Shown in pieces: positions 1 through 13,320 of a stretch of 64,000 bases of DNA (position 1 is its first letter; every line of letters begins with the position of its first letter). The position numbers and the translations under genes were made by a program. This stretch comes from Acanthopleura granulata. Its lineage: Eukaryota > Mollusca > Polyplacophora > Chitonida > Chitonidae. The notes below the pieces were generated by a model. It was given only the letters and a program-made list of their open reading frames with translations. It did not search any database and was not told the DNA's origin. The stretch is from contig JABBOT010000005.1 in assembly GCA_016165875.1 (NCBI GenBank), positions 1,700,692-1,764,691 on the forward strand. Direction: 5' to 3'.

Positions 1-3000
1 TGTGAAAGGAAACCATTAAGCCAAAAGAAATTCTTCTCTAAGGGATGAATGTCTCTTAAAAAGCGACTAGTCGTATAGCTAACTTGCCCACTCTACCTCT
101 TCACAGCCATTTTGAATTCGAACTGAAAGCTTAGAGTGGCTAAACAGGAAGAACACGCCCTTTCCTTCCTGTTTCATATGATTCATAAGTGGTGGTTTAT
201 TTCCCGCAGTTATATAGATTATTATGTTATACTCTTGTAAAACGACTGTGTACAAATTTACACATCCACAATGTGTGTTCGTCAGTGGAAAACAAATTGT
301 GTTGTGAATGTATTACACAAATTGTGTACTGCTGGTACACATAATTATGTTGATGTACATTATTGGTCACAATAATATAAAAGATTCGTACACAATTTTA
401 GCTTTTAGAGAGTAGGCTCAGAAGATATGTGTATAGCAAACCTTTAACACAGATGATGCGCGGCGAATCATATGCCTGCATGAAGCCATCCAAGAGACCC
501 CTAACCATGCACAACTTCTCGGCCTCAATATAAGCGCAATTGCCGAACAACGCGTTATCGCGAAAGGAGTTCACATTCGACAGCCTGTGTGTCTAATTTT
601 AGCCACACAGGCTAATCAACCAATGAAAAAATTAGAGAATTAAACGAAGAATTCAAAGAAGACTTTTCACTCAGATATGCGCTATATATATATAACCCCA
701 AGACAAAGATTGTTATGCATCGGATCCGCAGACTACGTGCAGGGCAAACCACTCGCTAATAGTAAATATAAACATCTAAAATAGACACACGTAACATTGC
801 CATCCATGACTGATTGGGGGACCTTAATTACAGCCTTCGTGCCTGGGCCTAATAGGCATGATTGCCCATGGCCATTATGCAACTTGCTCGATAGTTCTAT
901 GATGTAAACGGATAGCGGGCAACTTATGTCATGCATTCCCCAGCGTTGGATGTGCTTGCAGTCTCACCTGGCCTGGGGCCCATGTTACAAACAGGATGTA
1001 TGTGATGTCAAACATAATTACCACGACGACACATACTATAGAGATAGTTTTTGCACCAACCTCACTTGGACAAGCAGTATGACAATAGTTCTGCTTTAGT
1101 AATTACGTTGTCGATAAATACCATATTCATCAATCAAGCACTACTGGATTTTGGATGAGAGAGGAGTTCACTTGGCATTTCTTAGCTTTGAAATGCTGGA
1201 CAATACCAAATACATGTACATTTGTCGTCTCGTTCCTCTCCACTTGAACTACTGAATCGAATATGACCAAATCTGGTTTCAAGTTGGCGTATGAGTACTG
1301 AAGTATCTGGCAACATATGGTGCCGGTCTGACATAAACCATCTTGACTGGATACTGCTTTCTTAAGAGGAGCTTAATTACTAGTTAGATTTTGGAACATT
1401 TTTGTCCAGCTGTTTTAGTCATTTTGATTGGCTATTTCTGGTCTGCAAGATATCCCCAGAATTATTTGATCGAATCTAATGCGATTTGATTTCAGGCCTT
1501 CTTAAGAGGGCCATAAAAATCGATGGGATTTTAGTACCCGTTGATCTGGGCCCAATTGGTCGACTGATATCTATGCTGATAGGCAAGTTTCTGCTGTCTG
1601 CAATGTATCTGGCTAACTACTTGACCGAATTTAATAAAAAATTAAATTTTAAAAAATAAAAATTTAAAAGTTGTCAAATATTTTTATAGTACTCTAATTA
1701 AACCAGTTGTCGGAAAGTTATCTTGGAATCACAAGGCTGAGTTTGCGCTAAGAATCTCCTTATTGCCATTTCAACATAAAACATGCTTATTTGTAAAGAT
1801 TCTCAAAAATGTTGTAGGCCTACTGCTGAGTGATAGCCTCACTGAATTTTACACTGTTATAGGGTTGTGTTATTCTTATATTCCAGATCTGCTAGGCGTA
1901 ACCAGGGTGAACAAAGGTTAAACAGATTTACACAACTGGATATTTTCGTTCTCCTTTCTAGGTTTGCCTTGCATCACTTTCTATTCAAGGTGAGTTGAAA
2001 GTGTCCCATATCTAACAATGTCCCCTGACTAACAATGTGATAAACCACGCAAAAAGCTCACAAAAATAAGGAATATCGAGCCCTTGTAACTTTATACCTA
2101 TGTATCGTAAGAGATCCCTGTATATATATATCAGGCGTATTAAAGTTAGCAACCATTCCATTCAGTGAACCAGGAAATGTAAACTTCAGCAGGAAAAGCA
2201 CGCGTGGCCCATCAGCCCACATTATGTGCTGTGGTATGATCGAGCATAAAATTGGCAGGGTTCACGAGCTGATTCAGCCTGGGCTGGAATCGTGATATCA
2301 TCTAACATTTAGGGGAACATTGCCAAGATTTCACCTTTCAAGCCTCAGGGTGGAACGACTCGGGAGCGACACGTGCTGTCCGTTAATGACCTTGTCCCAC
2401 AACTAGTCATGGGTTCCAGTTTAAATGATGCTTCCGGTGGCCAACCCTTGGTCTGAGGTTAATTTCATTATTATTTTTTATAGGATAAACAAAGGACCAC
2501 TTAGTAGTCCTCTTTATCAACTCCAGGGCCTACAGTACCTAGCTGGCCTAAAGCTACTTAGTGAATGAGAACAAGATTTCTCGCTAATTCGTGCCTTTGG
2601 CTTAATATTTTAACTGCGCGCATACAGCTGGGATGACCTAATTACTGTTGTTTTTGTTGTTGAAAATGGTTTTCTTGGCCTGTTGTTCTTGATCATGGTG
2701 AATATTTTTGAAATGCGCATGCTTCGGGCCTTATAACCACACATCCGTCATTTTTTCTTCTTCTTGTTTGCCACGTCCTTTCACAGACTTAGCTCTGTAT
2801 CAAAAATGAATACATTACATCCGAGTTGCCTTTATTCGCTTTACAACGTTGATTAATTATTTGTTCTTCTTTATGGGCTGCATGTTTTCTTTGGAGATGT
2901 GTGGGTGGATGTATTAGATCTAAGCGCATGGGCGGTTTGTTTTAATCTAGTCCACATGCTGGACATCTGGAGAATTCCCGAGAGGTATAACGTAATCTCC

Positions 3001-3905
3001 GCACAGAAACACGTACGGATCCATCGAAGCCGTGTGGACTCTAAGTTCTAAATACGTGCAATGAAGAGGGTAACACAAATACACAAATCCGAGATGAAGG
3101 CAGCAGGCATATCGGCATGTGATGCTAATAATTCACGACCAGCCCGGGAGACAGGCCTGCGTTGTTTAGAGTACCTTTTCCACAGGCAGCATAATTTCTC
3201 GTTCTTCATTTCATAAACTCTTGTAACCATGATCGCTTTGTGTAACACACAGCATGTACAGTATGTTACCCACAACTTGATTTCCGGATAATCAGTTTAC
3301 AGTGAAATGTATTTAGTATCGACGTTATGCGGGTTATGCATGGCAACAGGCAGACGGTGCCCAACTTCACAACGTCAAACCACACATCTGACCACCTTCA
3401 CATCTAGGGCAATGCAAGCTGTCTAAGAATTTTTTTCAAGGAAATCCAATACGTTTATTTAGGAGAATGGAAATGTAGGCAAAATACAAGCACCTACCGC
3501 ACTCTGAACCTATCTGTAAACATAAAGCTGCGACAAGGAATTCCTAGCCCTTGCCACTGTCTGCAATCTCAGTCCTGTCAAGGGATGTTTCGCGTTACAA
3601 ACTGGCTAATGCGGAAGGGACCTTCATATAATTAGGTGTACACAACTCTTCTCGTAGCATTTGTTTTGTGATCATGTGTTTTCTGTGACGATTTCAATCA
3701 CTGCAGCAAGTTATCATCAAGTCTATGTGTTAGGGGCATTCCATGAAACCCTTTTCCAATGTTTAGGCGAGCCTTTTTCCTCCGACCATGGTTGGGACCA
3801 CATCATCAAGCAAATAATAGACTTCAGCAATGGATATTGTTTCTAATGTCGGGCGGAGCATTCGTGATCGTGTTTTGCATGCTAGAACTTGTATCAGTCT
3901 TTCTT
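1..3905. other. Gene-poor spacer at left edge
   Basis: No ORF here has a recognisable domain or a convincing splice structure; all open frames are under 80 codons. Positions 230-420 hold short imperfect repeats around acaaattgtgt, with several near-palindromic gtgtac words, which could be a decayed palindromic element. Positions 1625-1680 are a nearly pure A/T stretch. Nothing else can be supported. Confidence 0.6.
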
Positions 3906-3911
3906 CAAGGT

Positions 3912-4160
3912 TTAAATGTGGGGTCTCCTTCCAGCGACCCAGGAGCCTGTCAACAATGTGGTCACGGTGAGTTCAAGTCCAGCTCATGCCAGCTTCCTCT
4001 GCAGTTGTACGATGCAAGTTCTACCAGCAACTTGGGAAAAGTCGTGGGTTTTCCCCGGAATCTGCTCGCTTTTTCCCCATCATAATGCTGACAGCCGTCG
4101 CATAACTTAAATATTCCTAAGTACAGGGTAAATTACCAAATAAATAAATAACTAAATAAA
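3912..4160 (+). mobile_element. tRNA-derived SINE copy, 5' truncated
   Basis: Contains a box B-like tRNA promoter element (gagttcaagtcc near 3969) followed by a body shared with the copies at 41.4, 52.6 and 53.5 kb (agctc, ttcctctgcag, ttgggaaaagtcgtgg). It ends in an (AAATA)n tail at about 4137-4158. The box A part of the tRNA head is missing or too diverged to see. The element is non-autonomous and would have relied on a LINE for movement. Confidence 0.65.
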
Positions 4161-4319
4161 AGCTTAAATGACAATCGAATGGGACTTGGCTATATATATC
4201 CAGTCAGTCACACGTTCTGGCACATCTGTTCAAATGGAATCATCAAAGTGGTAAATGTCATTTAGAAAGTGAATTTAAGCAACAGTATTATCGTTATTAG
4301 AGATTACACTTTCTGGATA

Positions 4320-4400
4320 TAGCACAGGTTCCAGCGCTGAAAATTGGCTGAGCCCTATCCGGGTTTCAAACCAACGACCTCAGAGTCAGGCACCAAATCG
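4320..4400 (-). mobile_element. tRNA-like SINE fragment (second head type)
   Basis: Read on the minus strand, this segment contains gcctgactctgaggtcg followed by ggtttgaaaccc. That resembles an anticodon arm followed by a tRNA T-arm/box B. No box A or poly(A) tail was found, so it is treated as a short SINE relic and not a tRNA gene. Confidence 0.4.
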
Positions 4401-5098
4401 TCAGAAAAAAGTCTTTTTTGACGCCTAGGTTCACGTGAAATTTCACAACTATAACTTAAGATTTTTCCTTTGCTGATTAGGCAGCACACTTGCTTGCATA
4501 GTTGTGTAAGGCCGTTCTCGTTTTTAATCCGTGACCTGTACAGCACGTTTCCAATTTAGCGTGCCAACAGGTGCCATCTGTATTCCCTTAAAAAAAAGGA
4601 CAACACTGGACCAAATATATATATATATATATATGTATACACTGATAAAGAGTCCATTTATAACTCAAAAGCTTTCTATATTTATGACGTGGGAAAATCG
4701 AACAGATCACCATACTCTCAATTTTAACCAGTCAAAGACGAGACGTTTCTACCACCTGAGAAGGCCTCATGTTTCCGCTGTGAAGTACCAGTTCCTAGTT
4801 CACCATTTTGCCATGTAAAAGTAGTGTTAAATCAACTGTGTTCCTTCTGATTACGAGGCAATCCTGATATACTTTAAACCCATTTTCAACGAGAAAGTTA
4901 TTGTGGAATACGTTGGAGGTTATTCCCTGTGGGCTCAACCAGGTGGCCACAATGGGTCTTCGATTGTAATAATAATGGAGACTGTACTTCGCACACAAAG
5001 GCGTGCCTCACCTCTAATACTGAAAAGCGCAGAGTACGGATGACGCAACATCATGTTTCCGGCTTCTCTAAAAAGGCGTACCTCATGACCTCGTAAGA

Positions 5099-5177
5099 AT
5101 TCCAGATTAAAAGATGAGTTACCAAGCACGTCATAAGAATGTCTACGCCCATGTAGGTCTCTATGGACCCCTCTGCT
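5099..5177 (+). repeat. Dispersed repeat, copy 1
   Basis: Begins attccagattaaa, then gagttaccaagcacgtca, a short variable part, and catgtaggtctctatggac. The same blocks recur in the same order at 9648-9725. It is a low-copy dispersed repeat of unknown class. The preceding bases (cgtacctcatgacctcgtaag) also resemble the flank of copy 2, so the true element may be longer. Confidence 0.6.
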
Positions 5178-5289
5178 GAAATGACTTTGGTTTTACTGTT
5201 TGTTGCCTTTTCTTTAAAACCCATGTTGTAAACATTGTCTAAGTATTGACATAATACATGATGTTACATTCTGTCACATGTGAATGCAA

Positions 5290-6235
5290 ACGCGTTAAGA
5301 TGTTACATTGCGTGAGAATTTTTTTTTAACAACACGTTACAATTTCAATACTTTAACATTAACAATGGCAAAATCATAAATGTCTTTATCTGATGGATGA
5401 GATAGTCTTTAGATTACAACACTTTTGAGCATTTTGTATTGAAAGTGTTAAATTTCCAAACTTAACAACGTGTTAACCTGACATTATGAATACTTTAGTC
5501 CTCTCCCAGAATGTTCTAATAATTGTAAAACTCACATTAACTTCAAAAAAGCAATGGTTGACAATGCTGACATTCAGATGTCGTGATTTTATTTTCGACA
5601 ATGCCATAATTGATGGCGAGTGCGATATCTCGGTTATCTTACACCACAAAAGTAAAAAGTGACGTTATCTGATCTTTCAATGGGATTATTTATCGATACC
5701 TATTTACAATTTGACTAGTGTTGTCTTCTAAGCGACTCGATCGACTTGATCAGTGACTACCTTAAGATATTGGAGAGTGATGACGTGTTATGACGCCAAG
5801 TTAGCTATACCTGCATGTTTCTTTATAAAATGACAATCGTCAGAACCGACTGAAAGGCTATCAGCCAAGATCAATTCGGTTTTTTACTGATAAACATTTA
5901 AACTTTTCTAAAATATTGTTATTACGCCACTGGAATATATTTTCGAGAAGAAAGTTCTATATTTTAACGGAAATTAAACCTTTATATCCATTTGAAACGT
6001 GCCTGGCGTTTTTCAAGTTACATGTATAGCTGTTTGTACACGCGCATGCGCAGAGACTCAAGAGAAAAGAGCCTGTATCCACACCTGGACAAACTTGAAA
6101 ACTTCTTTCGAAACTATATTTATAATGCTGTAATATAGAGTTTGACACATGCTGGGTCAGTATAGATCTATATTCTTCGTTCTTGTCGCCCTATTCACAA
6201 TACTGTATGCCTATATCTCCAACCTTAGGCGCCGG
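5290..6235. other. AT-rich spacer with acgttgttaa-type words
   Basis: Between 5320 and 5485 the words taacaacacgtta, actttaacatt, gaaagtgttaaatt and taacaacgtgttaa appear in opposing orientations. This suggests a decayed palindromic element. No gene can be supported here. Confidence 0.35.
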
Positions 6236-6299
6236 CGTGTATGTCTAACAGTTCATCCCGTTCATGTCCCGCACCCGGGGGCAACGCTTTTGTGGTACT

Positions 6300-6425
6300 G
6301 CAGCTAGTATCGTGGTTTGTTCATAACCGTGATAGACGTCATATGAGACGACGGTTGCCATGGAAACTCGGCCCTAGACGACAGCTGGGAGGTGAATATA
6401 AATGTAGGTCGCGTGATATTGTAGA
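6300..6425 (+). promoter_or_regulatory. Promoter-like patch with X-box and TATA-like sites
   Basis: A locally GC-richer stretch contains an RFX X-box-like palindrome at 6354-6367 (gttgccatggaaac), a CRE-like gacgtcat just upstream, and a TATA-like gaatataaat near 6392. Close spacing of these sites is typical of animal promoters. No downstream coding exon could be tied to it, so it is only a candidate. Confidence 0.2.
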
Positions 6426-8599
6426 TCAGGTCACGTCTTTGCGAATGGAATGCGAGTAAAACTTGGCAAGACGCCAACTTTTTTTGTGAGCATGAGACTT
6501 GGTGTATACAGCCTTCGCTGTGAACAGGAAACGAGTGTCAGATGTCTGCTGTGTAAACGAGCGGCGATGTGCTGGATCTACTCCGACACGTATTGTAGCC
6601 TATAAAGTCTGTCTGAGATTTTTTTTAGAGCATTCTAACGCTGTATGTTTGTTACCAAGGCCAAGGTGTTATTTCTTTTCTTCAGACAACAGGTTGAAAA
6701 CAAACAAAAAAAAAAAAGACAACAATTCTTTCACTGGCTGAATTAAAACTTGGAATTTTCAAGTGGTGAATGCTAAATCCGATGTGCTGAACTGGCTTGT
6801 TTGTACCTTTTACAAAATGAGCATATTGCTAGATGAACTAATTTGCATATCAAATACAGCAAGAAAACCACAGTTGGCTTTGCTTTCATCCTCACATTGT
6901 TCAAGCAATTTTAATTTGGATTCTGTTTTCCCTCCTTCCATTAGCAATGTCAACAAAGCCAATGACATGGGTAGTACACAATGTAACAGACTGAAGCATA
7001 GAGAGTAGTAAAACAAGAACAGCGAAGACAACCTGATAGTTGACGAATGGGCATACGTAACCTGTGAATTCCAGTCAGTTTTGTAAATTTATGTGTAACC
7101 TGTAGTCTTGGTTCTATTCTGGTCATGGAAATGCTTAAATATAGCGACTTACTAGTCCCTTTAACAAACAGTTTATGCAGAATTAGGGGAAGAAAAATGC
7201 ATCCCTGATGTTAATTAGAATTTACAGGTCTAGAATTCCTCAAAAAGCTGTGCTGTCCCGGCATCTGTTAAGATCGTAAAGAAATACAGGGAGTGAGCTT
7301 CAGCAAGCAGTACCACGGTTTCACCTAGGTATCTAAAGTTGATATCATCGGCTGCGGCTTGAAGTCAGGACATTTGTGTGGTACCATGTGACGGGTTGGG
7401 TACGTTTACCACGCGCACACTGGATTCCCCCATTCATATAGACCTGCATGACCACCGCCATGTGAGGACAAACAAAAACGATCTGCAATATTAAAAGTAG
7501 GCCTATAATATTGTGTGTGAAGAATTTCAATTCCAAAGGATTTACAACAATATGTTAAGAATGAAATTATTTTAGAATTTCCATTGTAAGTATACATCGC
7601 CTGTTTCCTTTAGGCTAAAATCTGGGGGATTGGCGTGCAAGGGTAGGTTTATTAGTTATAGATTATTAAAAATTGGGAAAGGGTCACAGTAGATTCGCCG
7701 GCTTTTATATCAGTTTATCTATCAAATTACCTAAAAAGATGGCTGATCCAAAAAATATACACACAATGTTGGGCCCCTGGCAGTATTTCAGAAGTGTGGG
7801 AAACCTTTCTCTCTCTTTGTTCTTTCTACATATCATGATGTTTTGCCTGAATAAAACAGGCTGGCAACAAACCTTTTTCACCAATTTAAAAATTGGATTT
7901 ACGATTTTCATTTGATCTGAGATCACCGCACGCATTAGGATGTCTATAAACCTACGGCAATGAATCAAGTTTGCAGCACGTGCAGATACGTCACATGACT
8001 GAGTGACCAATCACAGCTCGCCTTCAAGCATCATGCATGATACGGCTTCATGTATTTTCACCATTCATTATCTCTCCGAATGTCACACTGCCTTCCATCA
8101 CCCGGAATCCAACAAAAGCCGAGTGTGCATCAGAATCGTGATAAAATGTTTGAATTAAAACACTGACTTTTTCAAAACATTGAACTCAACATTTCTAGAA
8201 ACGGTTGATACCGTCGTAAAACTGGTACACTTTTTTTACATTTCTTGTCACACCAACCTGATGTGGAAATTCCCGAACCTCCTTGTTTTGAATTAAGAAC
8301 TGTAGTATGTCTCGCCCGTATTTAGCTCTGTGGAAAATCACTCATACTCGTTACCAAAATTGCCTTTAATTAGCGACTTGTAACATCTCATATCGATATG
8401 TTGGACGGCCATATTATTGGAGAGAAAGCTCCATAGGTTTGTTTTCGACACCAAGAACTCATCTCCTCGATGACGTCAGAGTGCTAAAATCGCAAAACTC
8501 CTTCTCGCCTTAAAGGGGCCCAATGCCGAGTGCCCCTTCGTTGTTTCTTGATTACGTCACAGTTCTACGTGCATGTATGCTCAAAAAGTCCTGAGGTAC

Positions 8600-8960
8600 A
8601 CTGTAAGAACTGAATTCAAATTTACAGCCTGAAGCACTGAGTATTGTTAAAGTATGTCGTGTTGTAAATAATTTACGCCATTTTTCAGAGCAATTCTGCA
8701 GCTATGTAGTGTAATTTTACGTTAGGCGGTGTGTATCTACAGTATTCTCTGTAAAACTGTGGTGGTCTGACCAGTTACAGTCCACTTAACTGTAGATGTT
8801 TTTACACTGATTTTCTTGTAGACATATAACAACAGTAACGTGTGTTGTTTTACAACACTCCCTTTGATTTACATGAACCTGATATGTAATCATTTCCAAA
8901 ACTGTAAACCAACAAATGAGTTGTTGTGAACTTGGGAATGAAGCAACTTATATTGTGTCA
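8600..8960. repeat. Degenerate tgtaaa/ttacag-rich repeat
   Basis: Many copies of the words ctgtaa, tttacag, ctacag and actgta in both orientations spread over about 350 bases, for example near 8606, 8735, 8770 and 8800. The composition matches the 113-bp array at 12.5 kb, so both probably come from one palindromic repeat family. A true CRE, tgacgtca, lies nearby at 8471-8478. Confidence 0.4.
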
Positions 8961-9647
8961 AATGAACATTAAGGTCACGACTGTCAGCCTACTGGTCAAC
9001 CATAGTTTGATGCTAGCCAATTATGGGCTATACATGGCATTTAGGTATACGCTATAATGTAGTGTACCGTATACATAAAGGCCACACAGGCATATATGTT
9101 TGGCTAGGGTGATCCCAAATTTCTGAGTGAAAGACGACGGTGTTAACGATCATAAGAATGACACCTCGTGACGAATATGGAGGGTCAAATGAATTAATCG
9201 TTTGTATGCGACGTACAGAACACTCAAATAGTAGTTATGGCCCACCAAAGGATTGAGGACGCAGACACTCTAACAACTAGTTGCGAACCCTTGTTGAGTA
9301 ATACCTCACTTGCCTCACCACCAGATGTTGGAGTTTTCATCCACTTGCGCAGATCGCGAAAATTTGCCGGCAAACATTTGTCGGAAAATAGTTGAGAAGT
9401 TGAGAAGGTAGGCAAATTGTCAATTACCGGGGATAATTTCGTACATGTTACTGGAGGTTAACCGACTGTATGTTTGAGTGCCGTTCTTGTGGAATAGACT
9501 TTAAATCTGTCGAATTGTACCGGAGATACTGAAGCAGAATTCACTCCAATTCTCCGGATGTCAGGTTTCCCTGTGGAATAAGATACTGTCGGTCTAAGTT
9601 TTCCGCGCATGTTGCACTGAGGCGACACGTATGTCGTTACCATCATT

Positions 9648-9725
9648 CCAGATTAAATATTGATTTATTGAGTTACCAAGCACGTCAGGGAGAAATGTCT
9701 GCAGCCATTTAGATCTGAATACCCT
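9648..9725 (+). repeat. Dispersed repeat, copy 2
   Basis: Shares the block order of 5099-5177: attccagattaaa, gagttaccaagcacgtca, a gtctgc/gtctac block, then a tagatct/taggtct block and accct. It carries a small insertion (tattgatttatt) relative to copy 1. Confidence 0.6.
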
Positions 9726-11296
9726 TCTCGTGATATTAGTAAGATTAAGTCATTTGTCTATGAAGGGTCATGAGGGTGTTGGGTGTAGGCCTATCTCAAA
9801 ACATACTGCATGTATTGAGATCACGTTTGCATATATATGCCCGTAATGACAGGCTGATGAAGAACGATTTGATTGTGTATGCATGTAATCGTGAATGCTT
9901 TTGCAGCCACATGAAAAAAATATATTTCAGTTTGTTCGGAGATACATGTATGATGTGTGCATTTTTTTGATAAGAAACCACCAACTCAAGGAATGTTGAA
10001 AGTGGCTGCCTATTGCTAACAACGCATATTGCAGTTGTAGGTATGTAGTTATATTACTTGGATGAATTAATCACATCATCTCTGTCATGCATGAGGTCTA
10101 AATGAACTTTGCAGAGAAGAAAATTATTGGGTACTTTTCGTTATACACTAAGTGATTCCATGTTTTTGAGTTTGACGTTTTCTTGTTACATCAACATAAT
10201 TCTGCAAGTCGTTACTGAAAAAATTGTAGTCATTTTTTGATGGAAATTTGTACCCTCCATATTATTATTTGACCTACATGTAATTCGAAATCTTCTCAGG
10301 TAGCAGACGTTCCTGGTTTGGTGGTAGTATTTGCAGGTTATTATGTATTTAAGGTGTATCTGCTACAGTGGAACTCATGCTTAGGTGAAACTCCTAGATC
10401 TGTCACATTAACTGTTTGCCTGTTGTTTTTTGGTATTTGTGTTGTTGTTTTTTTTATCATCTTGAAGCAAAGTTGAAATGAAGTTAGTACATGTCCATGT
10501 ATCAGGATTCCAATGATCCCTGAATTTATGGTACAGGTTGAATTTACTGACAGATTTTCAAGGCCTACGAAGTTTTGAAACAGAATTTACATTGGAACAT
10601 ATCGTTTAAAGCACTTGATTTTTCAGCTCTAAATATTATGTTGCATTGTGTTCTAAATGAACTGATAAATAAGCTAGCAAAGTAGTATCCATTAATCTCC
10701 ATTTGATAGAGTGTAATTTAACTATTAAGTTGTTTCTTGAAACAAATTCCAAAATTGTCACCTATTTTGAGCCCTGATGTACTGCTGTCTTCCACTTTTA
10801 TCACCTATGTATAGTAGCTTCCGTAAAACCATGTATATACTCTAGCACTGATATCATTTTAACACTGAAACATCGCATGCTGTTGTTCGATTTTAAATCT
10901 TATGATGGCCTCACTTATGTAGTCTTGCTTAAGTTTGGTGGATACCACTTGCCTTCATGGAAAAGTCTACCAATATTCACTAACTTGCCAAAGGTTGATG
11001 GTTTACTCCAGGAGCTCTTCCTTTGCAAATGTTGATATATTAGCTGTCATTATACAAGGGAAAATATTTTGAGTATGGCTTTAGACAAAGACCATTCATA
11101 TGAAGTTTTTTAGTGGTACTTTTAAAACAGTAATATGCAGTGTCAGTGTCCCTTGAATATCAGAAAAATTATATTACAAACCAGTGGAAAGAGTTGCGTT
11201 GTGAGCTGTTATTTTCAGGCATGTTTATGTACATGTGATTGCTGCGACCCATGCGCGTAGACTTTATGGCAGTTGCAAATTCTAACTGGTTTTCAG

Positions 11297-11410
11297 TGCA
11301 GATGCTTTGTGAATCTGAATTCCTCAACTAGGAGTAAAGCGAAGGCCAGACGAAGTGGAATACCCAGTAAAGTCCTGCCATTCCTGAATTCCCTATATAA
11401 GTTATGTTAG
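11297..11410 (+). CDS. Candidate terminal exon of an unplaced gene
   Basis: A pyrimidine-rich acceptor (ggttttcag, ending at 11296) is followed by one open frame of 37 codons. It has a basic stretch (TRSKAKARRSG) and a stop at 11408-11410. AATAAA follows at 11451-11456, and a second at 12446-12451. The other two frames close quickly. The surrounding 10-12.5 kb looks T/G-rich on this strand, as expected for a transcribed 3' UTR. No compatible upstream exon was found: the best donor tried, near 9409, has the wrong phase. The frame is short enough to be chance. Confidence 0.2.
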   Translation, partial: CRCFVNLNSSTRSKAKARRSGIPSKVLPFLNSLYKLC

Positions 11411-12540
11411 AATATTTAGTGTCACTGTGCGGCACTGTTCAATGTTAAAAAATAAAGGTAAGGCAGTAGTGTTTTGGTTAAATATTTTGAGAGATTTCTT
11501 CAGAGAGTTGGTTAATTAATAATGGTTTAGAAAACATTTCTGCAATTAATCTCAACCTTTCAAACACAAAGTTGTTTGAAATTCTTAAGTGCATGTGTAA
11601 TCTTGTACCTGTTTTCATGAATGTTTCCCAAAGGAAGCTTAAAAGTAGACGTATGCGTACATATTATTACATCTAAAGCTGCTTGAATAAATTTAAATGG
11701 CTTTGATTATGTCGCTCCCCCCTCCCCAACCGTTAAGTTTACAGGTCAAATCAGGAATTGATGTTATGGTCTTACTCTAAATAGTTTCATATTGACACAC
11801 GTAAGTGGATGGTGTCTGAATTTCCTGTGTATGCTTATTGCCTTCAACTTGACACCTGCAAGTCGACTCTAGGTGTCAGTGTTTTCTTTCGGCTGTTCCA
11901 TGTAAGTTGAGAACATTTCATAAGTTCGCTGTTTTGCATTAGGTAGGAGTTGTTTTTTATTTTTCGTGTAACAAGTGATTCAAGATAATTAAGACAGTGT
12001 GTTTCCTTGAGTCATAGGCATTTGAGGGATTTGTACTGTTGTATTATTGTGAAAGCTTATCTTCATTTAAGTGACATCTCTCAAGATGCAATATAGCTGT
12101 ACATGTCATTAATATTTTATTGTTTTCGCTGACTGTTCATTCCTACACGTGTGTAAGAGATGTACTTGTAAGAAAGGTTTCGCAAAGTCTTTGTTTTGCT
12201 TTAAAGTGCAAAGTGATTTTCTTACTTACTCAGTGTTTGAATCAGAGAAAGACGTAATTAAAGATTTTATGTGTCATTCGTGTTGCCACGCATGACTTAA
12301 TCTGCATACATAAGTCGTTTATGTCTTATGAATCTTTTGCCGATATGCTGAAGTTAGAAACATGTGTACCATTAGCTGTGCCCACAGCAAGTCCTGTGAC
12401 TTGTGTGGCTGTTTTTTTTTTGTTAAATCTTTGAAATAATGAATTAATAAAATTGTCATATGTCACTTTTTACTTGATTTGATTTGGATTTCAAAGGTAA
12501 TTTAGAATTACTCTTTTGGTATATACAACAATGGCAATTA

Positions 12541-12900
12541 CAAATCTACGGTGAAGTCCAAAATAAAACAACAGAAGAGTTTTCTTAATTTGCCATGAAT
12601 TTCGATGCTAATTTACAATGGTTTCCTCTGTAATACTACAGCAGTGACAGCTGCAAATCTACCATGAAGTCAGTAATAAAATCACAAAAGGGCTTTGTTA
12701 ATTTGCCATGGATTTCATTTCTAATTTACAATGGTTTCTTCTGTCATACTACAGCAATGACAAGTGCAAATCTACTGTAAAGTCTTGTTGTGTTGATTTG
12801 GAATGGATTTTACTGGTTATTTACAATGGTATTATGTGGAACTATGCTCCAGTTCTGGGTGTAAATATACAAACAGTACGTCTTGTAAATCTACAGTGGA
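12541..12900. repeat. Tandem array, about 113-bp period
   Basis: The word caaatctac followed by a gtgaagtc-like block starts at 12541, 12654 and 12767 (exact spacing 113), with a more diverged start at 12886. Each unit also contains aatttgccatg, aatttacaatggttt and actacagca. The first two junctions are well conserved and the last is not. The array produces a spurious 89-codon frame at 12708-12977. Confidence 0.75.
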
Positions 12901-13251
12901 AATCACTGGTCACAAAATTGCCTGCGCTTTTCCTTGTAAAATTACAGTGTGAAACTAAAAAAGCAAAGCTTAAGTAAAGCCGCTCATTGGTATTGGACTC
13001 GGTGCATTATTCAGAATGCCATCGGTTTTGGAATAATTATGACGTCAACCGAGGAAATGAAGTATTCGAACCGTTAACAAGATGAAGGATTTTATAGAGA
13101 GCTGATTATAGGCGACGAGTGAAAAGAAATAGGCTATTTGGTATGAGTGGTGTATAATTTAAACGCCACAACCCTCCGGCAACCAGATTATCCAACGGAA
13201 ACCAAAGGGCACTATATTTGTTTGAGGTTTGAAGGGACAACATCTACAGTA

Positions 13252-13320
13252 ATATGAATGAATGAATCATTATGGCCTAACGCCACTTCGGCAGTATTTC
13301 AGCCATGTTGTGCCGAACAG
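13252..13320 (+). repeat. Fragment of an invertebrate interspersed repeat
   Basis: gaatgaatgaat is followed by ggcctaacgccacttcgg and cagtatttcagccatgt. This order (a short tandem lead, then an aacgccactt block, then a cagtatttcagc block) resembles an interspersed repeat I know from molluscan genomes. Only the 5' part is recognisable. Confidence 0.4.

Noticed and set aside
3969..3981. Box B-like elements suggesting tRNA genes (also 40.0, 52.8 and 53.5 kb)
   Set aside because: They sit in SINE heads with diverged or missing acceptor stems and are followed by SINE bodies, not terminators.
9331..9408. Open frame ending at an aag/gtaggc donor
   Set aside because: Phase is incompatible with the only candidate downstream exon at 11297, and there is no other support.
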